Shown here: positions 10,976 through 22,462 of the stretch, in pieces
How the letters are laid out: every line of letters starts with the position of its first letter
Numbering within the stretch: position 1 is the first letter of the stretch
From: Schistocerca nitens
Lineage: Eukaryota > Arthropoda > Insecta > Orthoptera > Acrididae
DNA: 64,000 bases
Assembly (NCBI RefSeq): GCF_023898315.1
Contig: NC_064616.1
Location: forward strand, 529,995,102-530,059,101
Direction of reading: 5' to 3'
Notes under the pieces: model-generated
Told to the model about the DNA's origin: nothing
Seen by the model: the letters and a program-made list of their open reading frames with translations, nothing else
The model's database searches: none
Translations under genes and position numbers: made by a program

Positions 10976-11593
10976 CTTAACTTAGCAGGCCACGGTTTCC
11001 TAGTCACCTAGGATCAACCAATATGGTCACAAACCCAGGAGAGGCGCTGCAGGCGTTATTGTGCTGTTAGCATAGAGGCACGCGTGTCGGTCGTCTGCTG
11101 CCATTGTCCATTAACGCAACGTTTCGCTGCACTGTCCTAGTGGATACGCCCGTCGTATGTTTCCCATTGATTTCCGCAGTTATTTCACACAGTGTTACTT
11201 GTCTATTAGCACTGACAACTCCACACAAACGCCACTGCTCTCGGTCGTTAAGTGAAGGCCGTCGGTCACTGCGTTGTCCGTGGTGAGAGATAATGCCTAA
11301 ATGTGGTACTCTCGGTACACTCTTGACACTGTGAATCTCGGTATATTGGATTCCCTAACGATTTCCGAAATGGAATGTCTCATGCTTCTAGCTCCAACCA
11401 TCATTCTGCGTTCAGTATCTGTGAAATTCCGCCGTGCGACCATGATCACGTCGGAAACCGTTTCATATGAATCACCTGATTAAAAATGACAGCTCCGGCA
11501 GTGGCACTACCCTTTTATACCTCCTATACGCTATACTATCGCCATCTATATATGTGCATTTCGCTATCGCATGACTTTTGTCACGCCACTGTA

Positions 11594-12373
11594 TTATTCT
11601 TAGTCGTTTTTCCCGTGGGCTGTATCTCTCTTTTTCCATGACACTTATAATTACAGGTGTGGATTTTCTCCAGACTTCAGTTGTACATCGCGTGAACAGT
11701 ATGGGCCCAGGGCATCCCGCTACTGGCTGTCTTAAACACTAATACAAAAAAAAATCCCTACTGGCACGGCACTCCATCGCGACCGCCAAATCAGTGTTTT
11801 GTGCATCCATGCTACTGGTCATCGTACTACGAGCTCCTAATCATCCTCATTGGGCAAATTCATCCAGTAGCTCCTCTGGTACTTTCCTCCGTGTCATCTT
11901 CCACACTTCTATAGCGGTTCAGAGTTCGTGGAAAGTTATCCAAATGTTAACTTGCCAAAATTACTCTCCTATTCACACACTAATTAGTTTACTTCTTATG
12001 CTCTTCAAGTGTGAGACTTACTAAATGATCTCAGACGCTCATTATTTTGTAAATCGTTGCAGGTGGGAAATGTGTTGCCATCCCGTCGATTTGAGACTCG
12101 TGGTGGTTTTTACCTCTACGACATTGTCGTGAAGAATTTTCATTACACAGTATGGTGTGCAGTAGATATAGAAAAAATTGTGGCTTACTTTCCCGTGATC
12201 TCTTCCTCGTTTTTCATAGGACCTTATCCCATTCTGCGGACTTAATCCGCCTTATCGTGTCTTTCTGATCAATTTATAAAACACACATTTAATTCGTGCA
12301 CATATCCAAGTAATTAAGTACCTTATAAGGTATATGCCCATACTTTTAGTACTTACTATCTACGCTCGTTTCT
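11594..12373. other. No gene recognised
   Basis: No family recognised. The plus-strand open frames at 11794-12024 and 12057-12245 are short and match nothing I know. Confidence 0.45.
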
Positions 12374-12838
12374 TCACTGGAACAACATGCCCCACGGGTC
12401 ATTCTTATCTTTACTGTTCAGTGGTCCTACTTGTTTCCTCCCTGTTTCAACCATCAGAACAGCTGGACTCCCTGGGTCCTTAACACATTTTTCCTTGCAG
12501 GATTTTATCATGCATTCTTCGTTCACGCTTTCGTACTTATTTCCACTCGAATCATTATTTTCTCTTGCCACGTCTAGCACCGCATCGATCCACTCTCTCG
12601 CTTGAAGAAATATTTCAAAGGTCCTACCAGCGGTTTCTAAAGCATTGCACTCATAGTACTTCGTCCACTCGTCTTCGGAGTCGCTGGACCAAACATCTTC
12701 CATGTCGTCATCATCTTCGCAGCATATTTCAGAACATGACGTCTCTTCTTCTACCACTAATTCTGTCGCTGCGGCGGACGTCGGAACATCAGAAGAATCA
12801 GCTTCGTTACTCTCTCCTTTTCTTGGTCTAACTCCTCC
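12374..12838 (-). CDS. Uncharacterised acidic open reading frame
   Basis: A minus-strand frame is open from 12838 to the stop at 12374, about 154 codons. It has no in-frame ATG near its 5' end; the first internal Met codon lies within a run of acidic residues. It reads RPRKGESNEADSSDVP, then an Asp/Glu/Ser-rich segment (CCEDDDDMEDVWSSDSEDEW), then a mixed segment with REWIDAVLDVARENN and a Cys/Lys stretch (CMIKSCKEKCVKD), ending in DPWGMLFQ. Directly upstream, in another frame at about 12955-12870, a readable segment LTFRDYLDCLADKNFDMLG suggests that the coding signal once extended further. It could be a decayed transposon-encoded protein or a host exon. I do not recognise the family and infer no function. 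Confidence 0.3.
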   Translation of the reverse strand, partial: GGVRPRKGESNEADSSDVPTSAAATELVVEEETSCSEICCEDDDDMEDVWSSDSEDEWTKYYECNALETAGRTFEIFLQAREWIDAVLDVARENNDSSGNKYESVNEECMIKSCKEKCVKDPGSPAVLMVETGRKQVGPLNSKDKNDPWGMLFQ

Positions 12839-13458
12839 TCAGCTATCCCCATTAATTGCTCGTCCTAAATTTCTGGTAGCAATTTTCCTCCGCCAATAAG
12901 TGCAATCCCTAACATATCAAAGTTCTTATCAGCCAAGCAGTCCAAATAGTCCCTGAAGGTTAATTTAGTTTCGTTTTAGCTCAAGCACACCAATGCATAT
13001 CTTTGTTTCAGGTACAGTACTCTTCTGCAAAACTTCAAGAAGTCGAATCTGTAACGTGCCATAATTTTTTTCACAATTTACAGAACGATGTAGGTGTAAA
13101 GAAAGGTTGTCACTGTAAAATGCTTGGTTATGTTTATCAGACGTTGGGCTTATATTTTTGTGGAAAAGAGATAGGGGTGCAAAGGACGGGTGCAAAGGAC
13201 GCCGCTGTTCGGTGGTGACGAGTGTTCCAGCTAAGCAGCATCCTGAATGGCATAGATGATATCAGAAGCTGCGGCTGGCCGCTATCTCATATCACGACGG
13301 CCCACCGCAAAAATTTGGTACCGTTAAAAGTGCTGATAATACTCTTCGTATATTCTTTCTTATTGTGTCTTCAATGGTTTTGATGGTTCGAATGGGCAGT
13401 GCAGTTTTGAAAGTGGAACGACTTGGCTCAAGCAGGTGAAAGATCTGACCTTGCATGG
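12839..13458. other. No gene recognised
   Basis: Apart from the frame-shifted coding-like block at about 12870-12955 noted with the acidic frame, nothing here is recognisable. Confidence 0.4.
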
Positions 13459-13468
13459 ACTAGTTCAC

Positions 13469-13675
13469 GGGATTAGCCGAGCGGTCTAAGGCGCTGCAGT
13501 CATGGACTCTGCGGCTGATCCCGGCGGAGGTTTGAATCCGCCCTCAGGCATGGGTGTGTGTGTTTGTCCTTAGGATAATTTAGGTTAAGTAGTGTGTAAG
13601 CTTAGGGACTGATGATCTTAGCAGTTAAGTCCCATAAAATTTCACACACATTTGAACGTTTTTTTTTTTTTTTTT
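13469..13675 (+). repeat. SINE, family B, full length
   Basis: The tRNA-Leu-like head has GGGATTAGCCGAGCGG (A box) and GGTTTGAATCC (B box). The body has AAGTAGTGTGTAAGC, and the tail shares TTAAGTCCCATA with family A and ends in a T-rich run. A perfect 10-bp TSD, ACTAGTTCAC, is at 13459-13468 and 13676-13685. Confidence 0.93.
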
Positions 13676-14055
13676 ACTAGTTCACTGGGTAAGTCAGCGA
13701 GTGTGTTGAATGATCATCGAAAGTTAATCCGGTAGGGATTTTGGAAGTTAATTTCTCAATTATTAGCACAGGTTCTGGATGTAAAGATGTGTGGGACAGT
13801 TACGATTTTTACTCAGTACTAAATCAAAATAATGATCTTAAACCACTCACTGGGGTTAATAGGGTGCAAATAAATAATTGAAACCATAGTGATTGCGTCG
13901 TGAATGGGCCGTACACAATACGAATTAACTGTCGCTTCATGATTTTTAATTGGTGGAAATATTTAATCGGTATGGGTTCGATTAGCGTTCTCATATTCCG
14001 GAATAGTGGTCTGGCCCTGAACTCCCTCATGTGGAGGAGTGGTATCTGATTGTAT

Positions 14056-17000
14056 TGCTACGCATCAGAATAATTTTATTGTACATGCAGAATTTTTTAA
14101 AGTTTTATCAGGGGAGCTCAGAACGGAGTAAGTTAGAGCTGGGCTGGAGTGCCAGTCACTAGGCAACAAGACGTACCACCAATGATACAGACCTCAGAGC
14201 TAATCAGGCAGAAACGCAAGAGATGCTGTGCTACATAACAAGACGCTGTGTGGCAACGCTATGTAACTTCACTACCTGAGCGCCATTACAAAATCAAACA
14301 TATGGGGAAAAAATCGAGTTCAGTGACCCACAATAGTTGATGAATTGCCACAGCGAGGCAAGGAGCGCTGACGGGTCCGATAAATGAGGGCAAATGCATT
14401 CATAAACTTATAGCCAATACATCACAGGCAAGGGCTCAGCCATTTAAACAGCGAGGGTTTCGTAACTCAAAACATAGCATGTCGTGCTACCATTCTGTCT
14501 ATGTCATTACAGCCAGAGAGAATGACAGAGTCTATTGAGTTACAGTAAAACCATGATTAGCTGATCGATAACGGCCATCCTGCTACCTGCTTAGTGACTT
14601 CAACACCGAGTGCAGCCAACCTGAAGCATCTCACAACTGTGGTCTGCTGATGCTGCCTACAGGGTCATCGTGGATAAAAGGACTGCTGTGCGGCGAGCCC
14701 TCGTACACTACGGGTCATCGCGGATGATATGCAAGCTGTCGTCATCACACCGACCAGGCATCGCACGTCTGCACAGCCTACTGGCTGATTCATGAGCACC
14801 TGTTGGCATCTTGGTCAACCAATGGTGGATGACCAGGATCTAGTCTTCACGAAAACCAAAATCCTGGACCACAGTTAAAAGTCCCCTTCTGAGTACGTGA
14901 AAAGCTGTCTTTGAGAGCGCTTAGGTGGAAGACACACTCGGTCAACTCGTAGCAGTTGGGTGGTCAGCGCCTTCCTCGCCCCGTCCCCATTGCCAGCACA
15001 GCACGCAGACATGACACTGAGCCGCGGCAGTCTTCACGACTCACTGACAATTCGTCCGTACTCCTTCACGGCATGGGCCCCCAAGTGGAGCCCTGAAGAC
15101 ACTTGTAACTCAGTAGACTTTGCACGATAAATAAATGTTATTACAGATACTGCTGTGTCACAGACGCCTCCGGGCGTGAACTGGACCACTCATCTACTCT
15201 CTATGTTCGACCTCCTGTTCACAACGTGACCGGAGCACTCGTGTCACAACAATGACGTGAGGAAGTCGCCTTCTGACACAGCAACACTGGTGTGAGATTT
15301 GGCTCTCACTTCAAGACTTCGGTGGCAGTGAAGCTACATCACCAGGATCGACCGTCGTGTAGCACTATCAGCACTGTGTGATGCTACGCGTGAGATTTTT
15401 CTTGTAGGTGGCATTTTGGCTGTATATGTGTATCTGTTTAGAGACGTTTCATGTCGCAGACCCATTAGTAGACCCTTAACGGTTCGTTTGTTAAACCACA
15501 TGAGACTATGGATTTATCACTATTTACGGGGAATGTTAGGGAAACTTACTTAACACCGCTTCGGTTTAAGTTCTGTAACCTATCAGGGCACAAGTTACGA
15601 TGTACTAAGGCTCTGTCATTCACGTGCAGTACTTGTAGATGATTTTGACATGTGGCACAGGATTCTTCTGAATCTCGTTGGGCGATGATACGCCGGAAAG
15701 TTTACAGTGTAATTATTGTTTAAGTGTTACAGGTGTAATTTTTCTATTTTGAATTATTGTGACTGTTAATGGCAGTAGTAAATTACGTAAAATGTCAGAC
15801 ACATGGTCTGTTACTATGGCTGAGACTGTTGCCGCTTTGATGTAGCAGGTACAAGTACCGTCTGGGTTCAATCCCGAGGAACAGTAGGAAAAGAAGCGGC
15901 TGCGTGGACAGTAGAGATCAGAAATGATTTCGATATACTCGCTTTAAACTCACCAGTGAGTCATGTGATTTGGTATCCGAACTCGCCGTCTCGCTGTGCC
16001 CATAGGCTCGACTCTTGAGTCTCCGCCACAGCCCCCTCGTCACCTGGGTCTGTTTCTGGGTGCGAATGGACTCGACTCGCTCAGGAGAGCGAGTGCACAA
16101 GTTCGCGAGTAGTATAACAACTGATCAGTTAGCAGTGAATATTTTTCAGTTTATACATACGTTTATACAAATAAAACTTTTTGAAAGACTGCTATCAATT
16201 TATTTTAATACCTAATATCTTTTCAGAGAGTGTCTAACAATTACATTGACATATACACACATTCGAGACGTTAACGTGTCTGTAACGACAGTACCAGAAA
16301 ATATGAGAAAATAGTGATAAATTATTAAAATAGATTTCAGAAATGAATGACAAGCCACACAACTCCCTGTAATCCCATAAACGTAAACACGCGGTATTCC
16401 CGCTATACATGCAACTATTATGAAAGTAATTTTCGCCACTGAATTGTAAATTACTGTTCATTAATTTCACACAATCGTGATCTCGAGAACCGGCCATGTC
16501 GCCTTGTCAGTGCTACTTTACGGGAGGAACGTCATGTACTCTTCTTCCGCACTAACAATACGTCATGACTAGCCTTACACTCCTTTATACCTCAGTAAGA
16601 GAGACCCAGTCGACGAGCATGAAGCGACCGCAGCGCCACAGTTCTCACACTCGTCATACTCGAGGAACTACAGCAGGAACAAAGGAAGCCCGTTGGCAGT
16701 GATGTAACAGCGGCGCCTTGATTTCTGAAGTATGCACTCCGAATATTAGACTCGCTGTCGCTCCGATTCCGATTTTTAATAGACAGGTAGAAGATTTACA
16801 AGCAATTACAATCAAGATCTAAGAAAGCCAAGACAGTAGTTTGGTACCCTCCCTTTATTCTTTCGATCCTTCGGCAGCTACGTTAGTAACACTTTTTCCT
16901 GCCAAGTCAACGTTAAGGCTACCGCAGCAATGAGTGGTTGGTCAGACGGGATTACCCTTTGTGGGCCTAATTTGCGACTGGCAGACGAAGCAAAGACGCA

Positions 17001-17790
17001 TGTTTTGTGTCATAAAGTACTCAGTAAATCAGAAACATTCTAGCAGTTAGGTGATTGGTTACGGAAACATTACAAGCAAAATAGATCAAGATTTTGTTGG
17101 AAAAAATCGCATACTTGATACAGAAACATTATGAATCGGTAGAAACCTTTCTGCATAGCATCCGGAGGATCAGTGCAGACTTACCTGCTGGCGTCAGATG
17201 TGGAAGCGGATAGTCTTGCTGCGTGAAGCTGAGAATAGAACTTTGAACGTTTCTCTGGATGGCATCCCTGTAGGGATGTCACATAGGTATGGATGTAAAA
17301 TCCTGGGGGTTTAGCGGCGGCTCTTAGGGTCGCGACGCAATCAGAGGAGATCGACACAGCCACTAGGAAATGTACGGAGCACCGTTTTTTTCCTGCAGAA
17401 GTGAAGTGTTGTAGATCCGGACGTAAAGGTCACCTACGGCAGCAGTGTCAGTAACCTGAAAGCTGTAAATATGACAAAGTTGGACATCGAGTACAGGATT
17501 GAGGGAAGTATAGGAAGGGAAAATAACATCACTAAAAGCAGCAGTTAAACACAAACAGGAGTGCTTCACTGTCGGAAGGCATTCCCAACAGGACGTTAAC
17601 AGTGCATAAATAGATGCACAGACAGAATGCTGCTCGTCAGGGTGTATAAAAGTCAACTAGCGTAAATGTATGGTGGAAACAGGTGCGCATGTGTCAGTCG
17701 TCAGTCTGAACCTCATAGGCAGGAGGAGACTGGGGCCCTCCATTATAAATTGCGTAGAGTGACTGGTAATAATACAGAGTCATTAGGTAT
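14056..17790 (+). mobile_element. Fossil LTR retroelement: LTR-like block, gag and protease remnants
   Basis: An LTR-like block runs from 14056 (TG edge) to about 15250; copies of it occur at 6.5-7.1 and 27.0-28.2 kb. A gag-like start lies near 15795 and gag-like coding resumes after about 16750 and continues to paired zinc-knuckle-like Cys/His motifs near 17400-17500 and an aspartic-protease-like motif near 17670. The stretch 15900-16750 looks like a later insertion of unknown type. The order (LTR, gag, knuckles, protease, all plus strand) fits a Ty3/gypsy-like element. It is heavily broken, lacks reverse transcriptase and a 3' LTR here, and is cut by the mariner-derived element at 17834. 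Old. Confidence 0.6.
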
Positions 17791-17833
17791 GACATTGATC
17801 AGTTTCAGTATCGTATCTAGACATTATCAGTAG

Positions 17834-18495
17834 TACTGGGTTATCAAAAAGTCAGTATAATTTTTAAAACTTAATGAACCACGGAATGATGTAGATAGAG
17901 AGGTAAAAATTGACACTCATGCTTGGAATGACATGGGGTTTTATTAGAACCAAAAAAAAGTAAAGTATTGCTAGACGCGTGAAAGATCTCTTGCGCGTCG
18001 TTTGGTGATGATCGTGTGCTCAGCCGCCACTTTCGTCATGCTTGGCCTCCCAGGTCCCCAGACCTCAGTCCGTGCGATTATTGGCTTTGGGGTTACCAGA
18101 AGTCGCAAGTGTATCGTGATCGACCGACATCTCTAGCGATGCTGAAAGACAACATCCGACGCCAATGCCTCACCATAACTCCGGACATGCTTTACAGTGC
18201 TGTTCACAACATTATTTCTCGACTACAGCTATTGTTGAGGAACGATGGTGGACATATTTAGCATTTCCTGTAAAGAACATCATCTTTGCTTTGTCTTACT
18301 TTGTTATGCTAATTATTGCTATTCTGATCAGATGAAGCGCCATCTGTCGGACATTTTTTGAAAGTTTGTATTTTTTTGGTTCTAATAAAACCCCATCTCA
18401 TTCCAAGCATGTGTGTCAATTTGTACCTCTCTATCTACATTATTCCGTGATTTATTCCGTTTTCAATTTTATACTGACTTTTTGATCACCCTGTA
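17834..18495 (+). mobile_element. Mariner-superfamily deletion derivative (662 bp)
   Basis: Terminal inverted repeats of about 118 bases: TACTGGGTTATCAAAAAGTC at the left and TACAGGGTGATCAAAAAGTC read inward from the right, both extending through a matching GGGGTTTTATTAGAACCA. The interior keeps only the transposase C-terminus (about 18016-18261), with HAWPPRSPDLSPCDYWLWG carrying the third catalytic Asp region. The N-terminal two thirds are gone, so it could move only with help. The ends match the element that begins at 63056, which is therefore a family member. Confidence 0.88.
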
Positions 18496-18527
18496 TATGG
18501 AACTGTTACCATACATGGGTGAAGGGT

Positions 18528-18696
18528 TCAAAATGGCTCTGAGCACTACTGAGGTCATCAGTCCCCTAGAACTTAGAACTACTTTAACCCAACGAACCTA
18601 AGGACATCACACACATCCATGCCCGAGGCAGGATTCGAACCTGCGACCGTAGCGGTCGCGCGGTTCCAGACTGTGGCGCCTAGAACCGCCCAGCCA
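18528..18696 (-). repeat. SINE, family A
   Basis: Minus-strand copy that lacks a short piece of its body near the 3' end (the TATGGGACTTAACTTC segment). A perfect 11-bp TSD, GGGTGAAGGGT, is at 18517-18527 and 18697-18707. Confidence 0.93.
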
Positions 18697-18892
18697 GGGT
18701 GAAGGGTATACAGCAATTATTGCCCTACATTTTCTCGAACAACATCATGCCAAAGTCGATTTCTCGCATTATACAGTGGAACTTAGTAGGTCTTTCTCTT
18801 CATTGGTGAATACTGTTTCAAGTGAGGCAGTACGCAAGGCGCACTCCTCATGAAGATGTTGTTGAATAAACTGCAAACACATACGCTAAAGA

Positions 18893-19060
18893 CCGAACTG
18901 AGCCAGGTGGCGCAGTGGTTAGCACACTGGACTCGCTTTCGAGGGGACAACGGTTCCAACCCGAGTCTGGTCCGGCCATCGTGATTTAGGTTTTCTGTGA
19001 TTTCCCTAATAGCTTCAGGCAGCTTCCGGGACGTCACGGCCGATTAATTTCCTCACCCTC
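18893..19060 (+). repeat. SINE, family C (tRNA head GGCGCAGTGGTTAGC)
   Basis: The head has GGTGGCGCAGTGG (A box) and GGTTCCAACCC (B-box-like), followed by the characteristic CCGGCCATCGTGATTTAGG and GTGATTTCCCTAA body. The 3' part decays into unique sequence. Confidence 0.82.
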
Positions 19061-19079
19061 ACTCTTAACAGCGGTTTAA

Positions 19080-20400
19080 GTGCAGAACACTAAGGTAATT
19101 TGAATAATTTTTACGTAAAAAACAGTACAATAATTTAAGGGGGTGCATGACAGAGAAGAATGCGCCAGAAATGGCGTTCAAAAGCATGTGAAATTCGAAA
19201 GGTGTACCACAAAATGGTGGGAGGACGTAACTGATTACTTAATTTGGCATCAAAAGTGGCACAATAGTTTAAGGAAATGGGGGTGACATGGAAAACCACT
19301 TAACAGAACAATTGGTTAAGTGCTGATAAAGGCCCAAGCACTGGGTTAAGACACCCAGAGTACAGTGCCGAACATTAGTTTATGCAACGTGTTTGCCCCA
19401 TGTAATTGCTTCTTGCAAGACCTAGATGTTTCTAAACAGCAGAGAATGATGAGCAATTTTTTATTTTTTATAAATAAACAATATACCCTTTCCAAATATT
19501 CTATACACTGTCTTGAATCCTCTAAATTGTTGAAATAAAGAATATTCTATGCACAGCAAACGATTTCCCTGTAAATGACCAATCAACTGAGTCTTTTCTC
19601 CCACCAATTTCTGGGAGGGAGGGAGGGAGGAAGAGTGGGTGGGGGTTACCAGAGGGTGAGAGGTTAATTAAGTAGTCAATTAAATTGATAGTAGTGAAAG
19701 GGTCTATTTCAATAACTCAGACCTGAAAGTGTACCTCTAGCACTGAAAAGGTGGTTTCCTGAGAAGAGAGCAGAGTGGGAGGGGGTGGGGAAACAATAGG
19801 TTAAGTGCAATGACATGGAAAATCACTTAACAGAACGATTGTCAAGCAAGACTTATGTCTGTCCTCTCCAGCACAGGCTGAGTCTTTTCCAGCCAGTCCC
19901 TAGAAAGAGGTGGCGGTCGGATGACTTAGGTTAGTGGAGGTAGCCCAAGTGCCTTTTTTCCTGCCATTTTTTTAGGTTAGTGGAGCTGTGTTGCATTATC
20001 CTGATGTAACTTGAACTTCTCGCCATTTTCTAGGGGAGAGGGGAGAGGTGATATACCAGTGGTTGAGAGGTTAATTAATTGATCAATTTAATTAAGTAGC
20101 CAATCAAATTGAAAAGGGTGAGAGGGGGGCCTATTCCAATAACTCAGACCTGAAAGTGTACCTCTACCAACGAGGGGGGAGGGGGTTGGGGGAGGAGGAG
20201 GAGGCAGGGAGAACAATAGGTTAAGTGCCTGTCAATAAAAAGGAAATGGGGGTGATATGGAAAAGTAGTTGACAGAACTATAGGTTACATACCTGTCAGT
20301 CAAAGGAGAACAATAGGTTAAGTACCTGTCAATCAAAGGAGAACAATATGCTTGCCCGTGAGTGCATACCTGCCCCTGATGTAGGCAACCCGCACTAACG
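19080..20400 (+). repeat. Unclassified G-rich repeat region, several units
   Basis: At least three related sub-blocks. Recurrent elements are GGAAATGGGGGTGA, GAGAGGTTAATTAA, AACTCAGACCTGAAAGTGTA (twice, at about 19710 and 20140), AACAATAGGTTAAGT (four times) and GGGGTGGGG-type runs. The order resembles the copy at 5140-5680. It is probably a locally duplicated transposon interior or satellite-like sequence. No coding sequence seen. Confidence 0.6.
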
Positions 20401-20425
20401 AAATGTGCTCGCACCCCTGTAGCCC

Positions 20426-20524
20426 TAGTACTCCCCTCTGTCTAATGGGCACTGATCATGCATGCTTGTTTACATCTTTGCGCAGGTTTAGTATCATCTC
20501 TGAACAGGCAAAGGGACTGTGTTT
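20426..20524 (-). mobile_element. Tc1-like element fragment (family of 44.4-48.4 kb)
   Basis: About 95 bases match 48189-48287 at roughly 85 percent, including TGTTTACATCTTTG and AAAGGGACTGTG. Neither the terminal inverted repeat nor further transposase follows, so this is an isolated scrap. Confidence 0.7.
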
Positions 20525-21002
20525 TCCTGAGAAGTTAAATACGGAGGCAGATGTAGCACAGATTCATGTGCATAAAAGAATTTTTTGAGGTACATCAGAT
20601 ACCCTGAAATTTCTTTTTTCACGTATCATGTCATACAGTTGCCTGGAGCAACCAGTACACCATCTTGAGCTGCGCAATACGACAGACAATCGTATCGGAG
20701 TTGTAGCACTGTGAACCAGTTAAGACACGTCGGCTACATTTCTATGCACTCCACAGACGCAGTTTGCAATGCGTATCATATCACATACTGTGTCACCTCA
20801 GCGAGAATCACATTGTACATGCTGCTTCTCACAAAACGTACAAATTTTGCATTCTGGCGATATGACAGTCTGTTGTCAACGTCAGACGTTGTGTAAGATT
20901 CTTACATTAATTCCAGTGTCTATCGCACTTTGTGACACCTTCATTTTCCAATCCATACTGGATGGACTTTCTTATTGTCCAATGCTTGAATCCTGAAGCA
21001 GG
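20525..21002. other. No gene recognised
   Basis: Overlapping short frames at 20711-20996 show no family resemblance. No repeat is recognised. Confidence 0.45.
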
Positions 21003-21692
21003 CGACAGTGTATCCTGCGAATACATAGAAAGAAAGATCCCTTATCATTTAGCTACAATATAGCAGGTCAGCAACTGGAAGCAGTTAATTCCATAAATTA
21101 TCTGGGAGTACGCATTAGGAGTGATTTAAAATGGAATGATCATATATCGTCGGTAAAGCAGATGCCAGATTGAGATTCATTGGAAGAATCCTAAGGAAAT
21201 GCAATCCGAAAACATAGGAAGTAGGTTACAGTACGCTTATTCGCCCACTGCTTGAATACTGCTCAGCCGTGTGGGATCCGTATCAGATAGGGTTGATAGA
21301 AGAGATAGAGAAGATCCAACGGAGTTCAGCGCGCTTCGTTACAGGATCATTTAGCAACCGCGAAAGCGTTACGAAGATGATAGATAATCTCCAGTGGAAG
21401 ACTCTGCAGGACAGACGCTCAGTAGCTCGGTACGGGCTTTTGTTGAAATTTCGAGAACATACCTTCACCGAGGAGTCAAGCAGTATATTGCTCCCTCCTA
21501 CGTATATCTCGCGAAGAGACCATGAGGATAAAATCAGAGAGATTAGAGCCCACACAGAGGCATACCGACAATCCTTCTTTCCACGAACAATACATGACTG
21601 GAATAGAAGGGAGAACCGATAGAGGTACTCAAGGTACCCTCCGCCACACACCATCAGGTGGCTTGCGGAGTATGGATGTAGATGTAGATGTA
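21003..21692 (+). mobile_element. Jockey/CR1-like LINE, 5'-truncated 3' end
   Basis: Plus-strand C-terminal part of a non-LTR reverse transcriptase. IRPLLEYCSAVWDP and EEIEKIQRSSARFVTG (about 21240-21340) are the conserved segment after the polymerase domain, followed by LPPTYISRRDHEDKIREIRA and a stop near 21619. Upstream of 21240 there are stops and frame changes. The unit ends in a short GATGTAGATGTAGATGTA run, the tail of this family. The same family supplies the large LINE at 45.3-48.0 kb. Confidence 0.88.
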
Positions 21693-21779
21693 AAATCATA
21701 TGGGCTGTAGTTTTTACACGTGCTTACTACTTGGATCAATGACTTTCGGTTGAGTTTTCAATGACTTACTGTGTCTTTT

Positions 21780-22335
21780 CGAAGAACATGGTTTTCAACA
21801 GAAGTTGTTTTTCAATGACGAAGCCACACTTTATGTGCCTGGGAAGGTGAATCGTCACAACACGCGTCTTCGGGGCGCAGAACAACCACACCATATTGTG
21901 GAAAACATTCGTGGTTCACCAAAAGTTAACGTATTTTGTGCCATGTGCTCTTCACCACAATTTCTTTTGGACATTCATGATCACCTCAATGCCGAAGTGC
22001 CTCAGGGTTTATTGGAAGTGCTTCACATTATGCCTCAGGTGTTTCTGCCCCCACTGCCACTTAATCTGGAAGAAATGCAAAGAACGATGATTAAAGCGGC
22101 TGCTGATATCGACCATGACGCGCGGGGACGTGTACGGCAACAGTTCGAGTATCGTGCTGCCGTTTGACGTGACACAAACGGTTCCCGTATTGAGAACCTA
22201 AACGTGAGTTAAAACCTTGGAGAGATGCTCTACACACCGATATCTGTCTATTTTGTGCGTTTCCTGCATATTTCGCACTGTAGTCTTCTGAAATCCTGGT
22301 GGTACTTATAAATAACTCTGTATTTATCATTTTTT
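21780..22335 (+). pseudogene. Mariner/IS630-like transposase remnant
   Basis: Plus-strand frame 21805-22167 begins FFNDEATLYVPGKVNRHN, the region of the first catalytic Asp in this superfamily, followed by HIVENIRGSPKVNVFCAM. The middle catalytic region is missing and the end (about 22090-22330) returns C-terminal-like sequence in shifted frames (LKPWRDALHTDICLF). It is an internal-deletion fragment. Confidence 0.72.
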
Positions 22336-22339
22336 AATT

Positions 22340-22462
22340 TCATTCATTACATGCTTGGCGACCAAAGTGGGGCGACCTCATTAACAACTTAATTTATGAA
22401 TTATTTCATTACATTTTGGTGCCAAGTAGGGGTGACCTTATTAGCACATCAAAAGCGCAATA
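22340..22462 (+). repeat. Diverged tandem duplication, two units of about 60 bp
   Basis: Unit 1 contains GGCGACCAAAGTGGGGCGACC and unit 2 GTGCCAAGTAGGGGTGACC, with matching TTCATTACAT before and ATTARCAMMT after. The origin is unknown. Confidence 0.5.

Larger units (their letters stand above)
9831..11593 (-). mobile_element. Tc1-like transposon with three nested SINE units
   Basis: The ends match over about 23 bases: TACACTGAGGTTACAAAAG at the left and TACAGTGGCGTGACAAAAG read inward from the right, both starting with TA. The transposase is on the minus strand. Its N-terminus starts at the ATG complement 11443-11441 (MVARRNFTDTERRMMVGAR, then a SRVYREY helix-turn-helix end), followed by an in-frame stop. 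The C-terminal catalytic region is at about 10180-9980, with MDDNEPCHW and PPRSPDTNP. A frame break separates the parts and the glutamate of the usual NPIEH motif reads as lysine, so it is dead. The SINE insertions at 10193-10516 and 10777-10975 postdate it. Confidence 0.88.

Noticed and set aside
22360-22382. Possible retroelement primer-binding site (GGCGACCAAAGTGGGGCGACC)
   Set aside because: Only a partial resemblance to such sites, repeated in tandem, and no LTR edge or gag sequence next to it.
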